NCBI GenBank assembly: GCA_027491335.1 | Contig: JAIXWJ010000044.1 | Span: forward strand, 1-49,591 | Direction of reading: 5' to 3' | DNA: 49,591 nucleotides | DNA from: Actinomycetes bacterium | GTDB lineage: Bacteria; Actinomycetota; Acidimicrobiia; Acidimicrobiales; Ilumatobacteraceae | Shown here: positions 41,066 through 49,378 of the stretch, one piece after another | Layout of the letters: the number at the start of each line of letters is the position of its first letter | Position numbering within the stretch: position 1 is the stretch's first letter | Made by a program: the position numbers and the translations under genes | Notes under the pieces: generated by a model | Database searches by the model: none | What the model was told of the DNA's origin: nothing | The model's input: only the letters and a program-made list of their open reading frames with translations

Positions 41066-41334
41066 CGGATCTCGCGCAGTAACCGGTCGATGCGATTGGC
41101 GGCTCGCACCGGAACCGGATCGCTCGGTCGCAACGTGCCCGCGCGCCGTGGCGCCACCACCAATCCGCGGGCGATCAGGTCGCTGAGTCGGGCTTGACCC
41201 TCGGGCGCTCCGAGTGGCCCCAATTGGGCCACCGGCCTTCCGGCGATGGTCACCACCAGGTGCTCGCCGGCTCCGGCTCGGCGCACGTTGGCGGCCACGT
41301 CGACGCGCAGTTGTCGGATCCCGATCTCGGACAT
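41062..41334 (-). CDS. vapB: Phd/YefM-type antitoxin (VapB)
   Basis: The 90-residue protein has the Phd/YefM antitoxin start MSEIGIRQLRVDVAANVRRAGAGEHLVVTIAGRPVAQLGPL (DNA-binding and dimer part) and an Arg-rich C-terminal half (about 45-90) that would wrap the toxin. It neutralises the PIN-domain toxin encoded directly downstream and should repress its own promoter with it. A TATGGT box ends 6 nt before the ATG, and an 11-bp inverted repeat lies across the expected -35 position, which supports autoregulation and the start at 41334 rather than an in-frame upstream ATG. Confidence 0.88.
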   Translation of the reverse strand: MSEIGIRQLRVDVAANVRRAGAGEHLVVTIAGRPVAQLGPLGAPEGQARLSDLIARGLVVAPRRAGTLRPSDPVPVRAANRIDRLLREIR

Positions 41335-41340
41335 GCCGTC

Positions 41341-41346
41341 ACCATA
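41341..41346 (-). promoter_or_regulatory. -10 box of the vapBC promoter
   Basis: TATGGT (minus strand) ends 6 nt before the vapB ATG at 41334. A 17-nt spacer places the -35 at 41364-41369, inside the inverted repeat. Confidence 0.55.
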
Positions 41347-41360
41347 GTTCGCGAGCCTCG

Positions 41361-41388
41361 AATGTGTGTACACAACGGTACACACATT
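41361..41388. promoter_or_regulatory. vapBC operator, 11-bp perfect inverted repeat
   Basis: AATGTGTGTAC (41361-41371), spacer ACAACG, GTACACACATT (41378-41388). It overlaps the predicted -35 region of vapBC and lies 28 nt upstream of the divergent acyl-CoA dehydrogenase -10, so VapBC binding could affect both. Confidence 0.7.
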
Positions 41389-41415
41389 GATTTGCCCGTG
41401 TGTTGCCCCGGGCGC

Positions 41416-41421
41416 CAGAAT
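41416..41421 (+). promoter_or_regulatory. -10-like box of a leaderless promoter (acyl-CoA dehydrogenase)
   Basis: CAGAAT ends 7 nt before the ATG at 41429. Confidence 0.35.
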
Positions 41422-41428
41422 GCTCGGC

Positions 41429-42544
41429 ATGAACTTTGCATTCTCCGAAGAACAGGAAGAACTCCGTAAGACAGTGCGTGCGTTCCTCGAGGCCAAGAGC
41501 CCCGAGACCGCCGTGCGCGAGCAGATGGAGACCGAGGCCGGTTTCGACACCGCCGTGTGGTCCCAGATGGGTGAGCAGATGGGCCTGCAGGGCCTGCACA
41601 TCCCCGAGGAGTACGGCGGATCGGGCTACGGCTACGTCGAACTGGGCGTGGTGTTGGAAGAGATGGGTCGCGCCCTGCTGTGCGCCCCGTACTTCGCCAC
41701 CGTCGTTTTGGCCGCCAACACCCTCATCCACTCGGGTGACGAGGCCGCCAAGAAGAAGTACCTCCCCGGCATCGCGTCCGGCGAGACCGTCGCCACGCTG
41801 GCCTACACCGAGCCCTCGGGCAAGTGGGACGAGAGCGGCATCACCATGCAGGCCTCGGGAAGCGGCTCGTCGTTCACCCTGTCGGGCACCAAGATGTTCG
41901 TGTTGGACGGCCACACCGCCAACCTGATCATCGTGGCCGCCAAGACCGGCAAGGGCACCAGCTTGTTCGCCGTCGACGGCAACGCCGCCGGCCTCACCCG
42001 TACGGCTCTGAGCACCATGGATCAGACCCGTAAGCAGGCCAAGTTGGAGTTCAACAACACTCCGGCCGAGCTCATCGGCGCCGAAGGCAATGGCTGGAAC
42101 GTTCTGAACACCGTGCTCGACCTGGCCGCCGTCGGCTTGGCCGCCGAGCAGGTGGGCGGAGCCCAGAAGGTGCTGGAAATGGCCGTGGAATACGCCAAGG
42201 TGCGCGTGCAGTTCGGCCGTCCCATCGGTTCGTTCCAGGCCATCAAGCACAAGTGCGCCGACATGTTGCTGGAAGTGGAGTCGGCCAAGTCGGCCGCCTA
42301 CTACGGCATGTGGTGCGCCAGCGAGATGAACGAGGAATTGGCTTCGGTCGCCTCGCTCGCCAAGGCCTACTGCTCGGAGGCGTACTTCCACGCCACCGCC
42401 GAGAACATCCAGATCCACGGCGGAATCGGCTTCACCTGGGAGCACCCGGCGCACCTGTACTTCAAGCGCGCCAAGTCGAGCGAGTTGCTGTTCGGCGACC
42501 CCACCTACCACCGCGAGTTGCTGGCTCAGCGCATCGGCATCTGA
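41429..42544 (+). CDS. Acyl-CoA dehydrogenase
   Basis: The 371-residue protein has the classical acyl-CoA dehydrogenase plan: helical N-terminus MNFAFSEEQEELRKTVRAFLEAKSPE, GLQGLHIPEEYGGSGYGYVELGVVLEEMGRAL, beta domain with ATLAYTEPSGKWDESGIT and LSGTKMFVLDGHTANLII, then the C-terminal helices with VQFGRPIGSFQAIKHKCADMLLEVESAKSAAYYGMW and IHGGIGFTWEHPAHLYFKRAKSSELLFGDP. The end lacks the YEG catalytic-Glu motif, as in FadE-type enzymes of actinobacterial steroid and branched-acid breakdown, some of which pair with a second subunit. ATG 41429 is preferred to 41366, which lies inside the vapBC operator. Confidence 0.9.
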   Translation: MNFAFSEEQEELRKTVRAFLEAKSPETAVREQMETEAGFDTAVWSQMGEQMGLQGLHIPEEYGGSGYGYVELGVVLEEMGRALLCAPYFATVVLAANTLIHSGDEAAKKKYLPGIASGETVATLAYTEPSGKWDESGITMQASGSGSSFTLSGTKMFVLDGHTANLIIVAAKTGKGTSLFAVDGNAAGLTRTALSTMDQTRKQAKLEFNNTPAELIGAEGNGWNVLNTVLDLAAVGLAAEQVGGAQKVLEMAVEYAKVRVQFGRPIGSFQAIKHKCADMLLEVESAKSAAYYGMWCASEMNEELASVASLAKAYCSEAYFHATAENIQIHGGIGFTWEHPAHLYFKRAKSSELLFGDPTYHRELLAQRIGI

Positions 42545-42564
42545 CCCAACTCACGCCCGTCCTT

Positions 42565-42607
42565 CTGGGTCGGCAAACGGACACATGGCGTCCGTTTGCC
42601 GACCCAG
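42565..42607. terminator. 18-bp hairpin downstream of the acyl-CoA dehydrogenase
   Basis: CTGGGTCGGCAAACGGAC (42565-42582) pairs perfectly with 42590-42607 around a 7-nt loop. Preceded by TT, its left arm TTCTGG...GGCAAACG resembles the hairpins at 13656, 46842 and 49308. No long U-tract; TTTGCATTT follows the right arm. Confidence 0.75.
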
Positions 42608-42726
42608 TTTGCATTTCTGGGCCTGTGACGGACGCCTAACGAAACCCTCTAGAACATTGTGCTACGGTCGGTACATCTGTCCGTGGCGGACGGAGTCAAA
42701 TTCGACCCAAAGCGAGTTGTTGCGTG

Positions 42727-45700
42727 ATGTTCAAGAATCTTCGTCGTTCATTGTTGGCCCTGGCGGTGGTGGCCGGATCAACGGTTGCTTTGCCCGTTGG
42801 AGCCAGTTCGGCCGGAGCCGTGTCCTCGGCGCCGGCTGCGAGTGGTCAGCCCAGCATTGGCGCATTGACCGCACCCACGTGGTCGAACACCAACATCATC
42901 GATATCAGCGCCGGAAGCGATCACACCTGCGCGATCCAAGGTTCGTCCCCGAGTGCCACGACCGGCACGGTTTTCTGTTGGGGCAAGGCTCGCTCCATCG
43001 GCAACGGAACAGACAACGATTCGTGGGTTCCGGTGCTCGTTTCGAGCAATGACGGCTTCACCAACACTGCCGTGTCCAAGGTGGCGGCGGGAGGCAACAC
43101 CACGTGCGCCATCGAGGGCGGTTCAGTGTGGTGTTGGGGTGGCGCCGGAGGTTTTGCCGGAAGCCTCGGAAACGGAACGGTGAACAGTTCTTCTCTGCCA
43201 ATCAAGGTTCTGCCCAACGGGTCGGGTGCAGACGCGTTTTCCAACAATGGAAACGTCACTGATGTCGATGCCTCTTTTGCGCGCACGTGTGCGATCGAGA
43301 GTGGGAAGGTCTTCTGCTGGGGTTACGAGAACGACGCGCTCGGTCTTGGTGGTCAATCAGCCACGCCCTCAGCGTCTTATGCCAACAGGGTTGCTGACAG
43401 CGCGACGCCAGGCTTTCGTGCCGCAACGGCCACGAAGCTTCACATGGGCTTCAACTTTCACTGCGCCGTGGCTGGCGGTCAACTGTGGTGTTGGGGCTAC
43501 GGAAGTTCGGGCGAGTTGGGAGAAGGTGGCAACGGCTCCTCCAATCGGCCCGTCTTGGTGGGGAACTCGAGCCCTGGTACGGAATTCACCAACGCATCAC
43601 TTTCATCGGTGTTCATGGGAGACTCTCACGGTTGCGCGATCGTTTCGGGCACATTGAGTTGCTGGGGACGAGGAGCGGATGGACGACTGGGCAATGGAGG
43701 GACGTCTAACCAATCGTTGCCGGCGGCGGTGCAGGCCGGCGACGGGTTCGTCAACAACACATCAGCTGTGACGTCGGGTGCAGCATCCGATAGGCACACG
43801 TGTGCCATTGAAGGCGGTCGTTTGTATTGCTGGGGAGCCAACACGGATGGCCGATTGGGCAACTCCTCGAACACTTCCTCGAATCTCCCCGTCCGCGTCA
43901 GCACATCCGAGGTCACTGGCTTCACGAACTCTGGAACTGGCACTGGCGTCGTCACCGCGGTGGCGGCAGGAACGAGTGGCGGAAGCAACGGCCACACGTG
44001 TGCTCTCGAGAACAAAGTTGCGTACTGCTGGGGAGCGTATGGTTCGGGACAGTTGGGAATTGGGGCGCCGACCGGACCAGGTCCTAACCGGCCGGTGAAG
44101 GTGTTCGTCGTTTCGGCTCCTGACGCACCGACGATCTCGGTGTCTGCAGCTCAACCCGGGACGCTAAATGTTGGAGTGTCCAAGCCCAGCGACGGTGGTT
44201 CCACCATCACCGCTTACGAATACCAGGTCGATAGTGGATCGCCCTATTCGGTGGCGTTCGGCGGTTCGAACTATCAGTCGATCACGATCACGGGCCTTAC
44301 CAATGGCACGTCCTACAGCGTGAAAGTGCGCGCCGTTAACGCGGTCGGCGCAGGCCCGTGGAGCGCAGCGTCCAGCGCAACCCCGTCGGCCGGTGGCGGT
44401 GGTGGCGGTGGAATCGGTGGCGGTGGTGGCGGCTGCTCCGGTGGTGCGAGCATCATGCCCTCTTCGCGAACGGAGATGGGGACCGTGGGCCAACCCATGA
44501 GCATCGTGGCGCCCACCCCCTCGGGCTACTCGTCCGCGCCGACGTTCACCCTGTCGAACAACTCGTATTTCCCGTCGGGCCTCAACCTCAACCCGTCGAG
44601 CGGTCTGATCACCGGCACTCCGACGCAACCCGGTAGTGGCTTGACGAGCAGCATCAACGTCAGCAACGGACCGCAGAGTTGCACCTACCTCATCACCTTC
44701 AACATCACGGGAAGCTCGGCGCCGTGCGTGGCCGGTGCGCCGTCGTCGACGAACTCCGCGGTCACGTTCGACTCGTCCTTCTCCTCCGACGGCGTGTACC
44801 AGTTCACGAGCCCGAGTGGTTCGCCCGCGGTGGTCGATGTGAAGGCGGGACCCAACGGCACGCTCGTCGTGGCGGCGACGGAAGGTGTGAATTTTGGAGG
44901 AGGTTCCCCCACGAATTCTTCGACCATCATTTATCGCGTGCTCCCGGACGGCAGCCTCGACACCACGTGGGGTAACGCTGGTGCGGCCAGCATCGATGTG
45001 AATGCAGGAACGAATTACGGCGAAAACGTGGAAAACATCATTGTGTTGTCCGATGGCAGCGTTCTTGCGGCGATTCAGTTGTATATCGCTGGCATGTCGT
45101 CGACTCAAGAAATCCGGGTGGCGAAACTCACCTCGGCTGGTGCGCTCGATACCAGCTTCGCGACCAACGGATTCGCGACCATCCACTCGGGAACCAACTC
45201 GAACTCCGTCTACCCGCGTGACATGGTGGCTGGTCCGTCGGGATCGGTGTTCCTGGTGGGTTACGTGTCCGGCGGCATGCCAAGTATGAACGTGTACAAG
45301 GTGCAGGCCAATGGTTCGCTCGACTCGTCCTTTGCCACGAACGGCATCCTCAACATCGCGTCGAGTGGTGCTTCGATCACCGCGGATGGATCGGGAAATC
45401 TCTACGTGGGTGGCCGCACCAGCTCCAATCCCGCGAACGCGTCGCTCGTCAAGTACACGACGACGGGCGTTGTGGACACGACATTTGGCACCAATGGCCA
45501 AGTGGTCTTCGACATCTCACAGTCGAACAGCGAGACGTTGAACGCTGTCACCTTTGACAATGGCAAGATCACTGGAATCGTCAGATCCTCGGGTGCGATG
45601 GGCATGATGCCGACCTACAGCGAGTCTGCGGTCCGTGTCGATACTGACGGCGACATCGATGCGAGTTTTGGCACCGCTGGAATCGCCACACTTGGCACCG

Positions 45701-46785
45701 GTTCCGTGTCGACTCAAGAAATCCTGGTTCTCGCCGATGGTTCGGCACTTCTCTCGGGAATGTCGTTCGGTATGACCCCGGATTTGGCCGTGTCGGCGAT
45801 CGGCTCCGATGGGTCGTCCGTTGGCACGCTCGTAACTAGTCCTGCAAAGATCTCGTCAGGTACATGTTCGATCTCGGATGGAAGCATTGCGGTCCTTCCG
45901 TCGGGCGTTTACGTGGCTGGATCCAACTATCCCACTGGCGGTGGTTCTGGATCAGCCACGGGGTTCATGTTCAAGATCGCATTGAACGGCGTGTCATCGG
46001 GCGGTGGTTCCGGCGGTGGTTCGGGCCCAGCTCCCACCTTGGTGACCTCGGCCAACCAGTCGTTGCTCGAGCGTGACCCCGGTTCCGAGGGCATGATCAT
46101 CAACGGCCAGTCGGTCACGATCGAGACCACAACTGTGGAAATCTCGGCCGCACGCACCCCGGCCGCTCAGCGCACCCCAGCACAGGTGGCCGCCATTCAG
46201 GCCGCCGGTCAGGCGTTGCTGCAGGACTTCCTGGCTTCGTTGCCCGCGGGAGCGGTCACCAACGTGGCGGTGGTGAACACCTCCACGGGCGCCGTGATGC
46301 AGAACCTGGTGTTCGACGGTGATGGCAACTCGGTCGACGTGCCGGTGGAAGACATCGTCATCCTCGACGGTCCCGCGATCTCGCTGATGATCGGTTCGAA
46401 CAACGCCAACATCACCTCCGACGGCAAGTACCAAGTTGGTGCGGGCGGAATCGTGGGTGTCGTGGGCGCCGGACTCGGTGCCAACGCGCCCGGTGAAATC
46501 GTGGCCATGTCGACGCCGACGTTGCTGGCGAACTTCACCACGTCGGCCAACGGTGACCTCAGCCAGTCGGCTCAGTTGCCGAACTCGATCGGCGTGGGTG
46601 ATCACACCTTGGTGGTGGCCACCGGTTCCACGTACGCGGTGATGGGAATGCGCGTGGTTCCCTCGGCGCTTCCCACCACGGGACTCAGCGATGAGAGCGG
46701 CCGCACGATGGTGATCGCATTGTTCACCATGGTGTTCGCCGCGGTGTTGGTGCGCTCGCGCCGCCTCACCTTGCTTGCCCGCTGA
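42727..46785 (+). CDS. Multidomain surface protein: RCC1, FN3, Ig-like and delta-60 repeats with LPTTG sorting signal
   Basis: The 1352-residue exported protein (GTG 42724 is an alternative start one codon upstream) has a signal peptide (about 1-33). Seven RCC1-type repeats (about 55-460) each carry a CAIxxGxxxCWG core, the two cysteines probably forming a disulphide. Then come a fibronectin type III domain (about 465-560), a glycine run, a putative Ig domain (about 590-660), five delta-60 repeats of DTSFGTNG type (about 690-1060) and a 213-residue module (about 1102-1314). The protein ends in LPTTG, a hydrophobic helix and RSRRLTLLAR, a sortase substrate tail. It shares the last module and tail with the next gene. 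A role in adhesion or binding is likely but unproven. Confidence 0.9.
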   Translation: MFKNLRRSLLALAVVAGSTVALPVGASSAGAVSSAPAASGQPSIGALTAPTWSNTNIIDISAGSDHTCAIQGSSPSATTGTVFCWGKARSIGNGTDNDSWVPVLVSSNDGFTNTAVSKVAAGGNTTCAIEGGSVWCWGGAGGFAGSLGNGTVNSSSLPIKVLPNGSGADAFSNNGNVTDVDASFARTCAIESGKVFCWGYENDALGLGGQSATPSASYANRVADSATPGFRAATATKLHMGFNFHCAVAGGQLWCWGYGSSGELGEGGNGSSNRPVLVGNSSPGTEFTNASLSSVFMGDSHGCAIVSGTLSCWGRGADGRLGNGGTSNQSLPAAVQAGDGFVNNTSAVTSGAASDRHTCAIEGGRLYCWGANTDGRLGNSSNTSSNLPVRVSTSEVTGFTNSGTGTGVVTAVAAGTSGGSNGHTCALENKVAYCWGAYGSGQLGIGAPTGPGPNRPVKVFVVSAPDAPTISVSAAQPGTLNVGVSKPSDGGSTITAYEYQVDSGSPYSVAFGGSNYQSITITGLTNGTSYSVKVRAVNAVGAGPWSAASSATPSAGGGGGGGIGGGGGGCSGGASIMPSSRTEMGTVGQPMSIVAPTPSGYSSAPTFTLSNNSYFPSGLNLNPSSGLITGTPTQPGSGLTSSINVSNGPQSCTYLITFNITGSSAPCVAGAPSSTNSAVTFDSSFSSDGVYQFTSPSGSPAVVDVKAGPNGTLVVAATEGVNFGGGSPTNSSTIIYRVLPDGSLDTTWGNAGAASIDVNAGTNYGENVENIIVLSDGSVLAAIQLYIAGMSSTQEIRVAKLTSAGALDTSFATNGFATIHSGTNSNSVYPRDMVAGPSGSVFLVGYVSGGMPSMNVYKVQANGSLDSSFATNGILNIASSGASITADGSGNLYVGGRTSSNPANASLVKYTTTGVVDTTFGTNGQVVFDISQSNSETLNAVTFDNGKITGIVRSSGAMGMMPTYSESAVRVDTDGDIDASFGTAGIATLGTGSVSTQEILVLADGSALLSGMSFGMTPDLAVSAIGSDGSSVGTLVTSPAKISSGTCSISDGSIAVLPSGVYVAGSNYPTGGGSGSATGFMFKIALNGVSSGGGSGGGSGPAPTLVTSANQSLLERDPGSEGMIINGQSVTIETTTVEISAARTPAAQRTPAQVAAIQAAGQALLQDFLASLPAGAVTNVAVVNTSTGAVMQNLVFDGDGNSVDVPVEDIVILDGPAISLMIGSNNANITSDGKYQVGAGGIVGVVGAGLGANAPGEIVAMSTPTLLANFTTSANGDLSQSAQLPNSIGVGDHTLVVATGSTYAVMGMRVVPSALPTTGLSDESGRTMVIALFTMVFAAVLVRSRRLTLLAR

Positions 46786-46841
46786 TCCGCGGGCAAGCAA
46801 CCAACTCACCAATCACCAATCACCAAGTCACCCTTGGTGGT

Positions 46842-46887
46842 TCTGGTGGCAGAAAACGACCGCTCCGGGTCGTTTTCTGCCACCAGA
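46842..46887. repeat. 20-bp hairpin, intergenic hairpin family copy 2
   Basis: TCTGGTGGCAGAAAACGACC (46842-46861) pairs perfectly with 46868-46887 around a 6-nt loop. The arm differs from the copy at 13656 only in the TG/GA centre. It lies between two same-strand surface protein genes, so it probably terminates the first. Confidence 0.85.
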
Positions 46888-46933
46888 TTTCCAAACACGA
46901 CCCCTTACTCACGACCTTTCACGAAGGACAACG

Positions 46934-49297
46934 ATGTCTCTCAAGCGTTTCGTTTCGACCTTTGCCGTGCTCGCGGCATCCATCGGATTCGCCGTGCTGC
47001 CCGGTTCTCAACCGGTGGCCGCCACGGCCCCCACGGTGATCGACATCGTGGGTGTACCGGGAGCTTTCGGATTCAATGCCGCCGGCTTTTGTGCCATCAC
47101 ACAAACCGGTTCGAACAAGGAGCTCTACTGCTGGGGGGTCAACTTCAGCGGTCGTTTGGGCGTGGGCGACACGAACGCTCGTAACTTCCCCACGAAGGCA
47201 TTGCCGAACCCGGCTTCGGGCTTCACCAACACCAACGTGACCGCGGTTGCCATGGGAGCGATGAGCGTGTGCGCGATCGAGGGTGGCTCGGTGTACTGCG
47301 CGGGCACGAACTCCTCCGGGCAGTTGGGCGATGGAACGACCACGAACAGCGCGCTCTTCGTGAAGGTGGCCGACAACAACACGGTGACCCCTCCGGTGAT
47401 GAACTCGGGCTTTTCCAAGATCGCCGTGGGCAACAACACGGCCTGTGGTCTGAAGATGTCGATGCTGTATTGCTGGGGCGCCGACACGTACGGCCTGATC
47501 GGTGACGGTGCGGGCTCCACCTCGGGTTCGACACGGCCGATCATGCTCTCCGACGCATCGCCCTTCATCAACGGTGCGATCTCCGATTTCGGCCTCAGCG
47601 GAAAGCACGCGTGCCTCCTCCGTGACATGGGTCAGGCCAACGACAAGAAGATCTACTGCTGGGGCATGACGGGAGCATCGGCAGTCGGTGGAACACCCAC
47701 GTACGACCTTGCCTTCCGCAACGTGGCCACAATCGTCCCGAACGCAGCACCGTTCACGAACGGCAACGTCGACTCCATCTCGGTCGGCGAAGAGGGCACC
47801 TGCGTCGTTGACGCAGGAGTTGTCCGATGCTTCGGCGCCGACAATGGCGGGAACATTACCGCGGCTTCGTCCCCCGGGCCGAAGTGGCCCGCGGTGACCA
47901 TCCCCGACGCATCGCCGTGGTCGAACTCCAACGTGAGCAAGGTGTTTGCCGGCGCCACCTCGGCCTGCGCCCTGAAGTCCGGGGCGGTGTATTGCTGGGG
48001 CAACGACTTCTCGGGCTCGCTCGGCGATGGCGTGGGTGCCAATGCGGGTCGGGGCGCCGTGAAGGTTGCGTCGTCCAACGGATTCTCCAACACCAACGTC
48101 ACCAAGGTCGCTATCGCCGCGCAGACGGTGTGCGCGCTCGAGGGTGGTTCGTTGTGGTGCTGGGGCAACTGGGGATCCCAACTGGCAAGCCTGGTTCCCA
48201 ATGGTGCGACCGCCGACGTGTTCGAGCCCGTTGCCGCGGTGTGGCCGGTGCCTCCCACGGTGACGTCGAGCCCGGCCACGGTCAGCCCGAACGGCGGCAC
48301 GATCACGATCGCCGGTTCAGGCTTCTCCGGAACGACCTCGGTGAGCATCGACTCGACCGTCGCGCAGTTCAGCGTGACGAACGCGGGGTCCATCGACATC
48401 ATCGTTCCGGCCCTCGCGGCGGGAACGTACACGATCTCCATCACCACGCCCGGTGGCGTCATCACCCAGTCGCTGACCATCGGTTCCGCTCCCACGACCA
48501 CCACGCCGTCCGGCGTTGGCGCCGCCCCGCAGTTGGTGACGTCGGCCAATCAGGGTCAACTCACTCAAACCGCGGGTGGTTTCACGGTCATCCAGAACGG
48601 TTCTGCGGTTTCGGCCACGCTCACGCGCGTGAATGCCTCTGCCGCGTCGGCAGCGGCCACTCCGCCGGCCCAGCGCTCGGCTGATCAGGTGGCCGAACTT
48701 CAAGTTGCCGGTGCGTCGTTGTTGGCGGCCTTCCAAGCCAGCCTTCCCCAGGGTGCCACGTCGAACGTGACCGTCTCGAACACGACGACGGGCGCGGTGC
48801 TGCGCGGTTTGGCGCAGGACGCCAGTGGCAACGCGGTCGACGTGCCGGTGGAGGACGTGTTGTTGATCACCACGCCGTCGTCGGCTCTGTTGTTGGCTGG
48901 AGTCAACGCGACGAACGCGGCGGCGAATCTGTCGGCCAGTGGGGTGCTCGAAATCGGACCCGGAGGCGTGATCAACGTGGCCGGATCCGGTCTGCCCAAC
49001 TCCGGCGCCGCCGAGTTGGTCGTGATGTCGACGCCGCGACTGCTCAAGTCGTTCACCGCCGGAGCCGACGGAACCTTCGCCGATCGCGCCAGCCTGCCGT
49101 CGGACTTGCCGGCGGGTAATCACACCGTGGTGCTGGCCGGTTCGGGCATCTACATGGCCGTGGGCATCACCGTTGGTGCCACGACCCTGCCCACCACTGG
49201 CGGAGATTCGTCGGCCGTGGTCGTGGTGGCGTTGTTGATCTTCGCTCTGGCCGCAGTATTGGTGCGCTCGCGCCGACTCGCGACCATCACCCGCTGA
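46934..49297 (+). CDS. RCC1-repeat surface protein with IPT/TIG domain and LPTTG sorting signal
   Basis: The 787-residue exported protein starts MSLKRFVSTFAVLAASIGFAVLPGSQPVAA (signal peptide). About seven RCC1-type repeats with paired cysteines and CWG cores follow (about 45-430), then an IPT/TIG-like domain (about 437-515, PPTVTSSPATVSPNGGTITIAGSGFSG), a Thr linker and a 221-residue module (531-751) homologous to the end of the preceding gene's product. LPTTG at 752, a hydrophobic helix and RSRRLATITR form a sortase tail. An AAGGA ribosome-binding site precedes ATG 46934; the open frame before it is antisense-like and covers a hairpin. It is a paralogue of its neighbour, and no sortase gene is in the window. 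Confidence 0.9.
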   Translation: MSLKRFVSTFAVLAASIGFAVLPGSQPVAATAPTVIDIVGVPGAFGFNAAGFCAITQTGSNKELYCWGVNFSGRLGVGDTNARNFPTKALPNPASGFTNTNVTAVAMGAMSVCAIEGGSVYCAGTNSSGQLGDGTTTNSALFVKVADNNTVTPPVMNSGFSKIAVGNNTACGLKMSMLYCWGADTYGLIGDGAGSTSGSTRPIMLSDASPFINGAISDFGLSGKHACLLRDMGQANDKKIYCWGMTGASAVGGTPTYDLAFRNVATIVPNAAPFTNGNVDSISVGEEGTCVVDAGVVRCFGADNGGNITAASSPGPKWPAVTIPDASPWSNSNVSKVFAGATSACALKSGAVYCWGNDFSGSLGDGVGANAGRGAVKVASSNGFSNTNVTKVAIAAQTVCALEGGSLWCWGNWGSQLASLVPNGATADVFEPVAAVWPVPPTVTSSPATVSPNGGTITIAGSGFSGTTSVSIDSTVAQFSVTNAGSIDIIVPALAAGTYTISITTPGGVITQSLTIGSAPTTTTPSGVGAAPQLVTSANQGQLTQTAGGFTVIQNGSAVSATLTRVNASAASAAATPPAQRSADQVAELQVAGASLLAAFQASLPQGATSNVTVSNTTTGAVLRGLAQDASGNAVDVPVEDVLLITTPSSALLLAGVNATNAAANLSASGVLEIGPGGVINVAGSGLPNSGAAELVVMSTPRLLKSFTAGADGTFADRASLPSDLPAGNHTVVLAGSGIYMAVGITVGATTLPTTGGDSSAVVVVALLIFALAAVLVRSRRLATITR

Positions 49298-49307
49298 CTC
49301 GCTTGGT

Positions 49308-49365
49308 GGTGCTTCTGGTGGCATGAAACGACCCCTACGGGTCGTTTCATGCCACCAGAAGCGCC
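49308..49365. repeat. 27-bp hairpin, intergenic hairpin family copy 3
   Basis: Arms at 49308-49334 and 49339-49365 pair with one G-U around loop CTAC. The core arm TCTGGTGGCATGAAACGACC is identical to that at 13656. It lies between the stop of the surface protein gene (+) and that of the LuxR-type gene (-). Confidence 0.85.
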
Positions 49366-49378
49366 ACTTGCACGTGGG

